DNA of 64,000 nt from an uncultured Pelagibacteraceae bacterium (lineage in GTDB: Bacteria; Pseudomonadota; Alphaproteobacteria; Pelagibacterales; Pelagibacteraceae). The translations under genes and the position numbers were made by a program. The notes under the pieces were generated by a model. It was not told where the DNA came from. It searched no databases and saw nothing but the letters and a program-made list of their open reading frames with translations. Shown in pieces: positions 50,335 to 63,248 of the stretch (its first letter is position 1; the number at the start of each line of letters is the position of its first letter). The stretch covers positions 94,038 through 158,037 of the forward strand of contig CACLTL010000003.1 in NCBI GenBank assembly GCA_902609855.1, read 5' to 3'.

Positions 50335-50589
50335 ATGGCAACTAAAAAAGCAGGTGGATCATCGAAGAACGGCCGAGATAGTAAAGGTAGACGTCTTGGG
50401 GTAAAAAAATATGGTGATCAAGTAGTGATACCTGGAAATATTATAGTTAGACAAAGGGGCACGAAAATTCATCCTGGTGATAATGTTGGTATGGGTAAAG
50501 ACCACTCAATTTTTTCTTTGATTAAAGGAAAAGTAAAATTCAAAAAATCTAAATTAAACAGAACTTTTGTTTCTGTGATCCCCAATTAA
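50335..50589 (+). CDS. rpmA: 50S ribosomal protein L27
   Basis: L27 reaches the peptidyl transferase centre with its flexible N-terminus. The 84-residue protein starts [20 protein letters not shown] and has [19 protein letters not shown], both diagnostic. It follows rplU by 8 bp, the usual pair. Confidence 0.98.
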   Translation: MATKKAGGSSKNGRDSKGRRLGVKKYGDQVVIPGNIIVRQRGTKIHPGDNVGMGKDHSIFSLIKGKVKFKKSKLNRTFVSVIPN

Positions 50590-50593
50590 ATCT

Positions 50594-50619
50594 ATATAAA
50601 TAACCTAAGTTATTTATAT
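50594..50619 (+). repeat. AT-rich hairpin between rpmA and obgE
   Basis: ATATAAATAAC (50594-50604) and GTTATTTATAT (50609-50619) form a perfect 11-bp stem with the loop CTAA, ending 10 bp before the obgE ATG. It has no U-tract, so it is not a typical terminator; it may affect processing or ribosome access. Confidence 0.5.
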
Positions 50620-50629
50620 TATAATAATA

Positions 50630-51613
50630 ATGAAATTTTTAGATCAAGCAAAGATTTATATTAAAGCCGGTAATGGCGGGTCAGGTTCGGCAAGCTTTAG
50701 AAGAGAAAAGTTTGTGGAATATGGTGGACCAGATGGGGGCGATGGTGGAGACGGTGGATCTATAATTGTTCAATCGGACAGAAACCTTAATACGTTAATT
50801 GATTTCAGGTATGCTCAACATTTTAAAGCTCAACATGGAAAACCTGGAAGTAAAAGAAATAAAACTGGAGCTAATGGGGAAGATTTGATTTTAAAAGTTC
50901 CATTGGGGACTCAACTACTTGAAGAGGATAATAATACCTTAATTTATGACTTTACTAAAAATAAAGAGAAATATCTTGTGGCATCGGGTGGTAAGGGTGG
51001 ACTAGGTAACGTAAGATTTAAAAGTTCGACAAATAGAGCGCCAAGAAAAAAAACTAATGGAAAATTAGGTGAAGAATTTTGGATATGGCTTCAATTAAAA
51101 ATAATTGCTGATATTGGAATTATTGGTAAACCAAATGCTGGTAAATCTAGTTTGCTTGCAGCATTAACAAGAGCTAAGCCAAAAATAGCAAACTATCCTT
51201 TCACGACAATAAATCCAAATTTAGGAGTGTCTTACTATGGAGGAAAAGAAATTACTTTAGCTGATATTCCTGGTTTAGTAGAAGGTGCACATAAAGGTAT
51301 TGGTCTCGGAGATAAATTCTTGAGACATATAGAAAGATGTAAAATTTTACTTCATTTAATAGATTTATCAGAAGATGATTTATTGAATTCTTATAAAAAA
51401 ATTAAATCAGAATTATCTAATTATGATAAAGATTTAATAAAAAAGAAAGAAATCATTTTTTTTAATAAATCAGATTTATTAGATGATAATGAGATAAATG
51501 AAAAATTAAAAGAATTTAAAAAAAAAATTAAAACCAAATATGAGGTAGTATCTATTTATTCTAACAAAGACATTCAAAAAATAAAAAAATTATTGATTAA
51601 ATATGCTAATTAA
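50630..51613 (+). CDS. obgE: GTPase ObgE
   Basis: ObgE is a GTPase involved in 50S assembly and stress control. The 327-residue protein has the glycine-rich Obg fold (about 1-155, SFRREKFVEYGGPDGGDGGD), the G domain with GIIGKPNAGKSSLLAALTRA (P-loop), ADIPGLVEGAHKGIGLGDKF (G3) and FFNKSDLLD (G4). It lacks the C-terminal OCT domain found in longer homologues. It overlaps proB by 11 bp. Confidence 0.96.
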   Translation: MKFLDQAKIYIKAGNGGSGSASFRREKFVEYGGPDGGDGGDGGSIIVQSDRNLNTLIDFRYAQHFKAQHGKPGSKRNKTGANGEDLILKVPLGTQLLEEDNNTLIYDFTKNKEKYLVASGGKGGLGNVRFKSSTNRAPRKKTNGKLGEEFWIWLQLKIIADIGIIGKPNAGKSSLLAALTRAKPKIANYPFTTINPNLGVSYYGGKEITLADIPGLVEGAHKGIGLGDKFLRHIERCKILLHLIDLSEDDLLNSYKKIKSELSNYDKDLIKKKEIIFFNKSDLLDDNEINEKLKEFKKKIKTKYEVVSIYSNKDIQKIKKLLIKYAN

Positions 51614-52694
51614 AAATGCCAATAAAATAGTTTTAAAACTTGGATCTGCAACTGTCATTGACGGTAAAGGTATTTTCAAAAAAAAGTGGGTTACTTCTCT
51701 TATTAAAGATATAAAAAAATATGGAAAAGGAAAAAACTTTGTAATTGTCTCATCAGGTGCAATAGCTCTTGGCCAAAAATATCTAAAGATTAAAAAAGGA
51801 AAAATTAAATTAGAAATGAGCCAAGCTATTGCAGCAGTTGGCCAAATTCATCTAGCAGGAGAATTTCAAAAACTGTTTGATAAATATAAAATCAAAACTG
51901 GTCAAATTTTAATTAGCCCAGATGATACTGAGCAAAGAAGAAGGGCTATTAATGTGAGAAGAACATTTGATAATTTGTTTAAAATTAAAGCTATCCCTGT
52001 AGTCAATGAGAATGACTCAACGGCAACTAGTGAAATAAAATATGGAGATAATGATAGACTAGCTGCAAGAGTAGCTCAAATTATTGGGGCAGATATGCTG
52101 ATTTTGTTTTCTGATGTTGATGGACTATACGATAAGTCGAAAGGTAAAAAGATTGTAAGAGAAGTAACCTCAATTAATGAGAAAATTATTTCTATGATAG
52201 ATAATAAGAAAAATAAATTTGGCTCAGGGGGAATCACTACAAAGTTGGATGCTGCAAAGATTTGCATGAATTCAGGAAGCCATATGTTTATCGCTAATGG
52301 TAAAGTAAATAATCCGATTTCAAATATGATTAAAAATAAAAAATATACACATTTTCTACCAAAAATTTCTACGTTAGACGCTAGAAAAAAATGGATTATC
52401 GGGTCTCTTAACTGCAATGGAACTATTTATATCGATAACGGCGCGGCTAAAGCTCTATCAAATGGCAAAAGCTTGCTTGCACCTGGTATAATTAAGATTA
52501 AAGGATATTTCAAAAAAGGAGAAAATGTCTTAATTTTAGATCAGAATAATAATCAGTTAGCTCGAGGATTATCCTCTTTTAGTTCCACTGAAATAGAGAA
52601 AATTAAAGGTAAACAGAGTAAAGAAATTGAAATAATTCTAGGTTATCTGAGTAAAACTGAAGTCATTCACAAAGATGATATGGTATTATTATAA
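51603..52694 (+). CDS. proB: Glutamate 5-kinase
   Basis: ProB phosphorylates glutamate in the first step of proline synthesis. The 363-residue protein has the amino acid kinase domain (about 1-255; KIVLKLGSATVIDGKG, VSSGAIALGQKYL, NENDSTATSEIKYGDNDRLA, FGSGGITTKLDAAKIC) and a C-terminal PUA domain (about 270-350), as in the E. coli enzyme. The start lies inside the end of obgE; proA follows immediately after its stop. Confidence 0.96.
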   Translation: MLIKNANKIVLKLGSATVIDGKGIFKKKWVTSLIKDIKKYGKGKNFVIVSSGAIALGQKYLKIKKGKIKLEMSQAIAAVGQIHLAGEFQKLFDKYKIKTGQILISPDDTEQRRRAINVRRTFDNLFKIKAIPVVNENDSTATSEIKYGDNDRLAARVAQIIGADMLILFSDVDGLYDKSKGKKIVREVTSINEKIISMIDNKKNKFGSGGITTKLDAAKICMNSGSHMFIANGKVNNPISNMIKNKKYTHFLPKISTLDARKKWIIGSLNCNGTIYIDNGAAKALSNGKSLLAPGIIKIKGYFKKGENVLILDQNNNQLARGLSSFSSTEIEKIKGKQSKEIEIILGYLSKTEVIHKDDMVLL

Positions 52695-53936
52695 ATGAAT
52701 TATTTACAATCAATAGGTAGGAATGCAAAAAAGGCGTTTGAGGACTTAAAGAACATAAAACATAAAAAAATAAAAAAAGTTTTAGAAAATTACAATCAAT
52801 CTCTTCTAAAAAATACAAATAAGATAATTAGAGAAAATTTAAAAGATGTAAAAAATGTTAAAAGAAAACATTTAGTTGATAGACTAATTTTAAATAAAAA
52901 AAGAATAGAAGGGATAAGACATTCAATAAATGAAATAACAAAATTTAAAGATCCTGTTGGAAGAGTTATTGAAACATGGCGTAGACCAAATAATTTGACT
53001 ATAAAAAAAGTAACAACTCCAATAGGAGTAATAGGTGTGATATATGAGAGCAGACCTAATGTAACTGCTGATGTCGCGGCATTATGTTTAAAATCAGGTA
53101 ATTGCTCTATTTTAAGAGGTGGATCAGAAGCCTATAATTCAAATAAATTATTAGCTAGCTTATTTAGAGATAGTTTAAGAAAAAATAATATTAATCAAAA
53201 CTGTGTTCAGTTTATAGAAAATAAAAATAGAAAAATAGTAGATCAGCTATTATCAAAAATGAGTTTATACATTGATGTAATTGTTCCAAGAGGAGGTAAA
53301 GGACTTGTAGAAAAAGTACAAAAATTTTCTAATGTACATGTAATTGGTCATCTTGAAGGCTTGTGTCATATATATTTAGACAAAAGTGCAAATATAAGTA
53401 TGGCAAAAAAAATAATCATTAATGCGAAAATGAGAAGGACAAGTATTTGTGGTGCCGTAGAAACACTTTTAATTGATGAAAAAGCAATAAATTCTCATGC
53501 AAAAGAAATAATTCAATCACTCATCAATTCAGGCTGTGAGGTAAGAGTGGATCATAAGATTAATAAATTGTTTAATGGAAAGCTTAAAAAAGCAGGAGAG
53601 AAAGATTGGAAAACAGAATATTTGGACTCTATTATTTCAATTAAGACTGTAAAAAATGTAAAAGAAGGTATTGATCACATTTTAAAATATGGAACCATGC
53701 ATACTGATAGCATAATTACAAATAATAAAAAAAATGCTCAAATATTTTTAAATGGCGTTAATAGTTCAATAGCAATGCACAATGTGTCAACGCAATTTGC
53801 AGACGGCGGAGAGTTCGGTTTTGGGGGTGAAATTGGTATCTCTACAAACAAATTACCGCCAAGAGGTCCTGTCGGTATAGATCAATTGACTTCTTATAAA
53901 TATTTAGTTTCTGGAAAAGGAATTATAAGACCATAA
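52695..53936 (+). CDS. proA: Gamma-glutamyl phosphate reductase
   Basis: ProA reduces glutamyl phosphate to glutamate semialdehyde, the second step of proline synthesis. The 413-residue aldehyde-dehydrogenase-like protein has IGVIYESRPNVTADVAALCL, the catalytic cysteine in RRTSICGAVETLLID and ADGGEFGFGGEIGISTNKLP. It begins in the base after the proB stop, so the two are likely translated as a unit. Confidence 0.96.
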   Translation: MNYLQSIGRNAKKAFEDLKNIKHKKIKKVLENYNQSLLKNTNKIIRENLKDVKNVKRKHLVDRLILNKKRIEGIRHSINEITKFKDPVGRVIETWRRPNNLTIKKVTTPIGVIGVIYESRPNVTADVAALCLKSGNCSILRGGSEAYNSNKLLASLFRDSLRKNNINQNCVQFIENKNRKIVDQLLSKMSLYIDVIVPRGGKGLVEKVQKFSNVHVIGHLEGLCHIYLDKSANISMAKKIIINAKMRRTSICGAVETLLIDEKAINSHAKEIIQSLINSGCEVRVDHKINKLFNGKLKKAGEKDWKTEYLDSIISIKTVKNVKEGIDHILKYGTMHTDSIITNNKKNAQIFLNGVNSSIAMHNVSTQFADGGEFGFGGEIGISTNKLPPRGPVGIDQLTSYKYLVSGKGIIRP

Positions 53937-53939
53937 TTA

Positions 53940-54479
53940 ATGGCAAAAATTTTAGAGAAATCGTTCGGAGTGTTAGGTGGAAGTTTTGACCCGCCACACA
54001 ATGGGCATTTGAAAATTTCTAAAATTGCAATTAAAAAGTTAAATTTGAGCAAGTTAATATGGGTGGTAACCAAAAAAAATCCTTTTAAACAAAAACCTCT
54101 TTATTCAATTTCACAAAGAATTAGCAAAGCAAAAAAAATTGCAATAAATGTTAAAAATATAAAAGTTGCTTACTTGGATAAAACTTTAAAATCATCAAGA
54201 AGTATAAATTTAATTAACTATTTGATAAGTAAGAAAAAAATTAAAAACATCTATTTTATCATTGGATCTGATAATTTAATCAAGTTTCACAAGTGGAAAA
54301 ACTGGAAAAAAATTGTTAAATTAGTAAAATTAGTTGTTTTTTCTAGAAAGGGATATGATAGGAATAGTAAGAAATCAATAGTGGCTAAATATTTAAAAAA
54401 TAAAATTATTTTTATTAATAATAAACCTATTTTAATATCTTCAACAAAAGTTAGAATAAAATTAAATAAAAATCGTTAA
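53940..54479 (+). CDS. nadD: Nicotinate-nucleotide adenylyltransferase
   Basis: NadD makes deamido-NAD from nicotinate mononucleotide and ATP. The 179-residue protein starts with the nucleotidyltransferase motif FGVLGGSFDPPHNGHLKIS and has YFIIGSDNLIKFHKWKNW and the C-terminal ISSTKVRIKL (the ISSTxIR box). It is slightly short for the family but no key element is missing. The stop overlaps rsfS by one base. Confidence 0.94.
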   Translation: MAKILEKSFGVLGGSFDPPHNGHLKISKIAIKKLNLSKLIWVVTKKNPFKQKPLYSISQRISKAKKIAINVKNIKVAYLDKTLKSSRSINLINYLISKKKIKNIYFIIGSDNLIKFHKWKNWKKIVKLVKLVVFSRKGYDRNSKKSIVAKYLKNKIIFINNKPILISSTKVRIKLNKNR

Positions 54480-54826
54480 TGAAAATTATTGAAATCAAAA
54501 ATAAGATTGAAAAAATCCTTGATAACAACAAAGCTCAAAGTATTACGTCAATAAATCTTGAAAATAAATCTTACATTGCTGATTATATGATTATAGCTTC
54601 AGGAACATCATCAAGGCACCTGCAATCGCTCTCTGAAATTCTTGTTGCTGAATTAAAAAAACTTGGTTTAGAAAATTGTCGTATTGAAGGTAAAGATAGT
54701 AACGATTGGAAATTAGTAGATGCTCAAGACGTAATTGTACATATGTTTCATCCTGAAAAAAGAGAATTTTACGATTTAGAAAAAATGTGGTCAGAGGAGA
54801 TTCCGAAAGAAAAGGCTATGATATGA
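54479..54826 (+). CDS. rsfS: Ribosomal silencing factor RsfS
   Basis: RsfS binds L14 and blocks subunit joining when nutrients are low. The 115-residue protein has the family sequence SYIADYMIIASGTSSRHLQS and the later DSNDWKLVDAQDVIVHMFHP, with YDLEKMW near the end. It lies between nadD and ctpA, the common nadD-rsfS pairing. Its stop overlaps ctpA by 4 bp (ATGA). Confidence 0.95.
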   Translation: MKIIEIKNKIEKILDNNKAQSITSINLENKSYIADYMIIASGTSSRHLQSLSEILVAELKKLGLENCRIEGKDSNDWKLVDAQDVIVHMFHPEKREFYDLEKMWSEEIPKEKAMI

Positions 54827-55959
54827 AAAAAATTTATATCTCATTAATCTTAATATTAATTTTTTTCAATAATTCACTTAATGCCAAAAATGACTTATAT
54901 GAAAAAATCGATCTTTTTGGAGAGGTTATTGAAAACATAAAAAAAGATTATGTTGATGATGTTGATCAAGCCGAGATGATGGACTCAGCGATCAACGGTG
55001 TTTTACAATCCCTAGATCCTTATTCTGCTTATATGAGTCCTGAGCTATTCAAAGAAATGCAAACAGATACAAGTGGAAAATTTGGTGGACTAGGAATTGA
55101 AATTGGTATGGAGTCTGGTGTGGTAAAAGTGATTTCACCAATAGATGGAACTCCTGCGGCTGAAGCAGGAATAAAGGCGGGAGATTACATTGTAAAAATT
55201 GGTGAAGATCAAGTTCAAGGCAAATCTTTAATGGAAGCTGTTAAATTAATGCGTGGACCAGTTGGTACGTCAATAAAACTTACAGTAAGACGAAAAAATA
55301 TAAAGAAGCCATTAGAGTTTAAAATTAAAAGGAAAATAATTGAAGTTCAATCAGTTAGTTCTAAAATAATTAGCAAAGAGAAGAATATTGGTTATGTTAG
55401 ATTAAAGTCTTTTAATGAAAATAGTGATAATCAATTCTTAAAATCTTTAAAAAAATTTGAAAAAAATTTAAAAATCAAAGGTTATGTAATTGACCTCAGA
55501 AATAATCCTGGGGGGTTATTAACTCAAGCTATAAACATTACTGATTTTTTTTTAGAAGATGGTGAAATTGTTTCTACAAAGGGAAGAAAAATTTCAGAAA
55601 CAAGAAAGTTTTTTGCGAGAAAAGGAGATGAAATTAAAGGCAAACCTATAGTTGTTTTAATTAACAGTGGTTCAGCCTCTGCTTCGGAGATTTTAGCGGG
55701 TGCTTTAAAAGATCACAAAAGGGCAATCATTCTAGGTGAAAATTCTTTCGGAAAAGGTTCTGTTCAATCTATAATACCTTTAAAAAATGGTGGAGGTATG
55801 AGATTAACAATTTCAAAATATTATCTGCCCTCTGGCAAATCTATTTCAGAAGTAGGTGTGACTCCTGATATTCTTGTAGAAGAGATTGGTGATGATTTTA
55901 AAATCAATTCTGATAAGGATAATCAGCTAAATTACGCAATAAGACTATTTAATTCATAA
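54823..55959 (+). CDS. ctpA: S41 family C-terminal processing peptidase
   Basis: CtpA-type proteases act in the periplasm on envelope proteins such as peptidoglycan hydrolases. The 378-residue form starting at the ATG 54823 has a signal peptide (about 1-21, KKIYISLILILIFFNNSLNA), a PDZ domain (about 85-170, GLGIEIGMESGVVKVISPID), and the protease domain with the Ser in NSGSASASEILAGALKDH and the Lys in LGENSFGKGSVQSI, the Ser-Lys dyad. The longer frame from 54787 would hide the signal peptide and is unlikely. Confidence 0.94.
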   Translation: MKKIYISLILILIFFNNSLNAKNDLYEKIDLFGEVIENIKKDYVDDVDQAEMMDSAINGVLQSLDPYSAYMSPELFKEMQTDTSGKFGGLGIEIGMESGVVKVISPIDGTPAAEAGIKAGDYIVKIGEDQVQGKSLMEAVKLMRGPVGTSIKLTVRRKNIKKPLEFKIKRKIIEVQSVSSKIISKEKNIGYVRLKSFNENSDNQFLKSLKKFEKNLKIKGYVIDLRNNPGGLLTQAINITDFFLEDGEIVSTKGRKISETRKFFARKGDEIKGKPIVVLINSGSASASEILAGALKDHKRAIILGENSFGKGSVQSIIPLKNGGGMRLTISKYYLPSGKSISEVGVTPDILVEEIGDDFKINSDKDNQLNYAIRLFNS

Positions 55960-55962
55960 AAA

Positions 55963-56422
55963 ATGAATAAAAAAAAACTCCCCATGCGTACTGGCGTTGG
56001 GATTATAGTATTAAATAAAAATAATCAAATATTTGTGGGTAAAAGAAAAGATAATCCAGGTAATAAATGGCAAATGCCGCAAGGTGGTGTTGATAAAGGT
56101 GAAAGTTATATCAATGCAATGAAAAGAGAACTGTTTGAAGAAACAAGCATTAAAAATATTAAAATTATTAGAGAAATAGATCGTATTTATGAATATGAAC
56201 TTCCAGATAATTTAGTGGGAATTATATGGAAAGGTAAATTTAGAGGCCAAAAACAAAAATGGTTTATAACAAAATTTTTAGGTAACGATAATGAAATAAA
56301 TTTAAATACAAAACATCCAGAATTTATTGATTGGAAATGGATTGAACCTAAATTGTTACCCGAAGTAATAGTAAATTTTAAAAAAGATTTATATCTCAAT
56401 CTTCTTACAGAAATTAATCTCG

Positions 56423-56433
<11 letters not shown>
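55963..56433 (+). CDS. rppH: RNA pyrophosphohydrolase (Nudix)
   Basis: RppH removes pyrophosphate from mRNA 5' ends and starts decay. The 156-residue Nudix protein has MRTGVGIIVLNKNNQIFVGK at the start, KWQMPQGGVDKGE and the Nudix box GGVDKGESYINAMKRELFEE (G-x5-E-x7-REL-EE). Sequence and length fit the RppH/NudH branch. It follows ctpA by 3 bp and its 3' end overlaps the convergent atpC by 11 bp. Confidence 0.93.
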
Positions 56434-59103
<2,670 letters not shown>

Positions 59104-59111
<8 letters not shown>

Positions 59112-60633
59112 TTTTTTTCTTGTATTCCTCTATAACTTGTTTTAATTGATTTTCTGTATCTTCATCTAATTTTCCTGATGATTGAATAGCTTCAATAATT
59201 TCTGGTTTATCATTTTTAATTTTTTCGATTACATCTTTCTCAAATCCTTTAATTTTTCCTAAATCAACGTCATCCAAGTATCCTTTTACTCCAGCAAAAA
59301 CCGAAATTACTTGTTCTGCGACAGTCATTGGAGAGTATTGGTCTTGTTTTAATAATTCTGTTAATTTAGCTCCTCGATTTAATAATTGTTGAGTAGAAGC
59401 ATCTAAGTCTGATCCAAATTGAGCGAAAGCAGCCATCTCTCTATATTGAGCAAGTTCTAATTTAATTGAGCCAGCTACCTTTTTCATTGCTTTAGTTTGT
59501 GCTGCAGATCCTACTCGCGATACTGATAAACCAACGTTAACAGCAGGTCTAATTCCTTGGTTAAATAATTCAGTTTCTAAAAATATTTGTCCATCAGTAA
59601 TAGAAATTACATTTGTAGGAATATAAGCAGAAACGTCACCTGCTTGTGTCTCAATAATTGGCAATGCAGTTAATGATCCACCTCCATTAACATCACTTAG
59701 TTTTGCAGATCTTTCTAAGAGTCTACTGTGAAGATAGAAAACATCACCAGGGTAAGCTTCTCTTCCTGGAGGTCGTCTGAGTAAAAGTGACATTTGTCTG
59801 TATGCTACTGCTTGTTTTGACAAATCGTCGTAAACTATTAAAGCATGCATTCCATTGTCTCTAAAATATTCACCTATTGTGCAGCCAGTATAAGGAGCTA
59901 AAAACTGAAGTGGTGCAGAGTCTGATGCTGTTGCAGCGACTATAGTTGTGTATTTAAGTGCGCCTGCTTCTTCTAAAGTTTTTGTTATTTGAGCTACAGT
60001 TGAACGTTTTTGTCCAATAGCCACATAAACACAATAAAGTTTTTTCTTCTCATCAGATGACTCGTTTATTTTTTTTTGGTTTATAATTGCATCAATTGCA
60101 ACTGCGGTTTTACCTGTCTGTCTGTCACCAATAATTAATTCCCTTTGGCCTCTGCCTACAGGTATAAGAGAGTCGATGGATTTCAAACCTGTCTGCATTG
60201 GTTCACTAACAGATTGTCTTGGAATTATACCTGGGGCTTTTACTTCAACTCTTTTTCTTTCTTTAGAAGAGATAGCTCCTTTTCCATCTATTGGATTTCC
60301 TAAACCATCAACAACTCTTCCTAATAATTCTTTTCCAACTGGAACATCAACAATTGCATTGGTTCTTTTAATTGTATCACCCTCTTTAATTTTTCTATCA
60401 TCTCCAAAAATTACAACACCAACATTGTCATTTTCTAAGTTTAATGCCATACCTTTTGAGCCATCTTCAAACTCAACCATTTCTCCAGCTTGAACATTAT
60501 CCAAACCGTAAACTCGTGCAATTCCATCACCAACTGATAAAACTTTTCCGATTTCTGAAACTTCAGCTTTTTCACCAAAATTTTTAATTTGATCTTTAAG
60601 TAATTTAGTAATTTCTGAAGGGTTTATAGACAT
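59104..60633 (-). CDS. atpA: ATP synthase alpha subunit
   Basis: The non-catalytic nucleotide-binding F1 subunit. The 509-residue protein has the P-loop [59 protein letters not shown] and the arginine-finger region [20 protein letters not shown]. Length is normal for the family. It begins one base after the atpH stop. Confidence 0.99.
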
Positions 60634-60634
60634 A

Positions 60635-61192
60635 TTAACTTTCTAACAATTCTTGTTTGTATTTATTTAATTTATTTTTAATCGAGGTATCAATCATAAA
60701 GCTTCCAAGTTGAAGTTTTAATCCTCCAATAAGTTCTTTATCAACCTTGTAGTTAAATTTTATAGTTGAGCTCGTTGAAGAAGATAGTTCTTTACTTATA
60801 TTCTCAAGTTCAGTTTCTGATAATTCTTTAGAGGATATTAAAGAAGCTTTAACTTCTCCTCTTTTTTGTGCACATAATTTTAAAAAACTATCAATAATTT
60901 TTTCAACGAAAAATATTCTTCTTTTTTCAATTAATAAAAACATAAAGTTTTTTAAATTTTTTGAAAAGTTAAGCTTTTCAGCTAGTAGGTTTAATACGTT
61001 GTTTTGATTATCTTTACTTTGAGTTGGATTGTGTATGAAATTTTTTATCTCTAGGCTGTTAATCAATAGAAAGTCAAAGTTCTTGATGTCATTTTCTATT
61101 TTCTCTAATTCACTGGCTTCTTGCGCTACTTCAAAAAGTGCGCGCGAGTATCTTTCTGAAGTTTCCGTTGAGAAAGATTTATTTGTGATCAT
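60635..61192 (-). CDS. atpH: ATP synthase delta subunit
   Basis: Delta links F1 to the peripheral stalk. The 185-residue, mainly helical protein starts with [19 protein letters not shown], followed by [20 protein letters not shown], and ends with the conserved [20 protein letters not shown]. It is first in the operon; the Fo genes are elsewhere, as common in alphaproteobacteria. The 78-bp spacer to priA should hold the promoter: a weak TTGATC-N17-TACGAC is the best match I see. Confidence 0.96.
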   Translation of the reverse strand: MITNKSFSTETSERYSRALFEVAQEASELEKIENDIKNFDFLLINSLEIKNFIHNPTQSKDNQNNVLNLLAEKLNFSKNLKNFMFLLIEKRRIFFVEKIIDSFLKLCAQKRGEVKASLISSKELSETELENISKELSSSTSSTIKFNYKVDKELIGGLKLQLGSFMIDTSIKNKLNKYKQELLES

Positions 61193-61270
61193 TTTTTATT
61201 GAATTTATTACGAAATAATGAGCGTGTCGTACCATAAGAGTTTACCTTGATCAAGTTTCCAAATAATCGA

Positions 61271-63220
61271 TTAACCAAAATTTACGGGATCGACATCAAC
61301 CGTAAGTTTAATTTTGCGTGAGATTTTCAATGAATTTAGAAGGTTAGAAACCATTTTTTGCTTTAGGCTTTTCTCATTAAACTTAATTAATAATCTTGAC
61401 CTGAATTTTTTTTTTATCTTCAGTAAAGGCGAGTCTACAGGGCCCATGATTTCTAAACCATTAATCTTACTAAGACGTGTTTTAATTTCTCTAGCTCCTT
61501 CAATACTTAAAGATTGATTATTAGCTGATATGATTATCGCGATAAGTCTACAAAAAGGAGGTAGGGAATTTTCTTTTCTCAAAATAAGCTCTTTTTTTAA
61601 AATTTCATCAGGATTATTTTTTATCAACTCATTTAAAGTAATGTTCTCAGGAGATAATGTTTGGTAAACAATTAGAGACTCGGAGCTAAATCTACCAGCT
61701 CTTCCGCTTAATTGATTATACAATTGAATATTTTTTTCAGTAGTTCTTAAGTCGTAACCTCTTCCTGAAAAATCTGCATCAATAACAACTATGCAATTTA
61801 GTTTAGGAAAGTTAAAACCTTTTGAAATCATCTGAGTTCCAACTAAAATGTCTACTTGATTATTTCTGATTCTTTTAAATAAGGAATTCGTATGATCCTT
61901 TTTTTTCATATAATCACTTGAAAAAATTTCTATTTTGCTAGTTGGAAATAATTTAATTACTTCCTCATAAATTTTTTCAACACCTGGCCCATACATTATA
62001 AAATCACATTTTTTTTCATCTTTACATTTATTAAATATTTTTTTTTCAGAAGAACAATGATGACAGACAGCTTTGTTTTTACTTTTGTGGAATGTTAAAT
62101 ACATCGAGCAATTATTACAGATCTGTTTATATCCGCAATTTTTACAAATTAAATATGGAGCATAACCTCTTCTATTTAAAAAAAATAAAACTTGTTCCCC
62201 TTTCTCAAGAAATTTTTTAACAATTTCAATGCTTTCATCAGAAACAAAGCTATTTTTTATTTTTTTAAAATTTAAATTGACAATTTTTGTTTTTGGTAAA
62301 GGATAGTCGGCATATCTCTTATTAATTTTAAAATGTCTGAATCTTCTATTTTGAATATTATTAAAAGTTTCTAGTGATGGTATGGCGCTGACTAAATGAA
62401 TTGGTATTTTTTCAAAAGAAGCTCTCGCTATTGCCATATCTCTTGCATGATATATTACACCTTCATCTTGCTTGTAAGAAGTGTCATGTTCTTCATCAAC
62501 AATTATAATCCCAAGTTTTCTAAAAGGTAAAAGTAAAGAGGATCTTGCTCCAACGACTAATTTAATATTATTATTAATTATACCATTCCAAATTATTCTT
62601 TTATTTTTTGGCGTTATTTTTGAATGCCAAATTGCAGGTTCGAAACCAAAGAAATCATAGAACCTTGTCTTAAATTCATTAGTTAAAAAAATTTCAGGAA
62701 GCAAAACTAAAGCTTGTTTATTTTCAGCAATAATTTTTTTTATTCTCTCAAAATATACAAGTGTTTTACCTGAACCAGTTGTTCCTTGAAGGACGGAAAC
62801 ATCAAATCTATTATTTTTTGAATTTAAAAATTTTAAAGCATCATTTTGCTCTTGATTTAATTTGAATTTTTTTGCTTTGATTGGTTTAAGGTCAAAATTT
62901 TTATCATTTTTAATGAATAAATTTTTATTACCTCCAATAACCATTTTAAGAACGAGCCCTACGGGTGTTACGTTGTACATCGCAAACCATTTCATAAAAT
63001 TAATGAAATTTTTATTTAAAGAAATTTTCCCAATCTTCTTATGAATATTTTTAATTTTTATATCTCTTGGCGCAAAACTTTCGCTTGGCCACACAACACC
63101 AATCGCCTTTTCTTTCCCAAAAGGAACTTCAACGATATCACCAGGAGTCAATTTTTCCTTGTTAGTATTGTATGTAAATGAAAAATTAAATACTTTTGGC
63201 AGCAAAACTTGTGCTCTCAT
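61271..63220 (-). CDS. priA: Primosomal protein N' (replication restart helicase PriA)
   Basis: PriA is a 3'-to-5' helicase that reloads the replisome at stalled forks. The 649-residue protein has the N-terminal 3'-DNA-binding domain, Walker A LQGTTGSGKTLVYFERIKK, the DEEH box VDEEHDTSYKQ, the aromatic-rich region and motif VI YNQLSGRAGRF. The zinc module has CKNCGYKQICNNC and CHHC; its last pair is C-x5-C (KCKDEKKC) where most PriA have C-x2-C. In SAR11-like genomes it lies between lpd and the atp operon, as here. Confidence 0.95.
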   Translation of the reverse strand: MRAQVLLPKVFNFSFTYNTNKEKLTPGDIVEVPFGKEKAIGVVWPSESFAPRDIKIKNIHKKIGKISLNKNFINFMKWFAMYNVTPVGLVLKMVIGGNKNLFIKNDKNFDLKPIKAKKFKLNQEQNDALKFLNSKNNRFDVSVLQGTTGSGKTLVYFERIKKIIAENKQALVLLPEIFLTNEFKTRFYDFFGFEPAIWHSKITPKNKRIIWNGIINNNIKLVVGARSSLLLPFRKLGIIIVDEEHDTSYKQDEGVIYHARDMAIARASFEKIPIHLVSAIPSLETFNNIQNRRFRHFKINKRYADYPLPKTKIVNLNFKKIKNSFVSDESIEIVKKFLEKGEQVLFFLNRRGYAPYLICKNCGYKQICNNCSMYLTFHKSKNKAVCHHCSSEKKIFNKCKDEKKCDFIMYGPGVEKIYEEVIKLFPTSKIEIFSSDYMKKKDHTNSLFKRIRNNQVDILVGTQMISKGFNFPKLNCIVVIDADFSGRGYDLRTTEKNIQLYNQLSGRAGRFSSESLIVYQTLSPENITLNELIKNNPDEILKKELILRKENSLPPFCRLIAIIISANNQSLSIEGAREIKTRLSKINGLEIMGPVDSPLLKIKKKFRSRLLIKFNEKSLKQKMVSNLLNSLKISRKIKLTVDVDPVNFG

Positions 63221-63248
63221 ATTTTAATAGTAATTGAATTTTTTTTTT

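Noticed and set aside
52076..52417. 113-residue minus-strand frame
   Set aside because: Antisense shadow of proB, which has all kinase motifs.
60176..60493. 105-residue plus-strand frame
   Set aside because: Antisense shadow of atpA.
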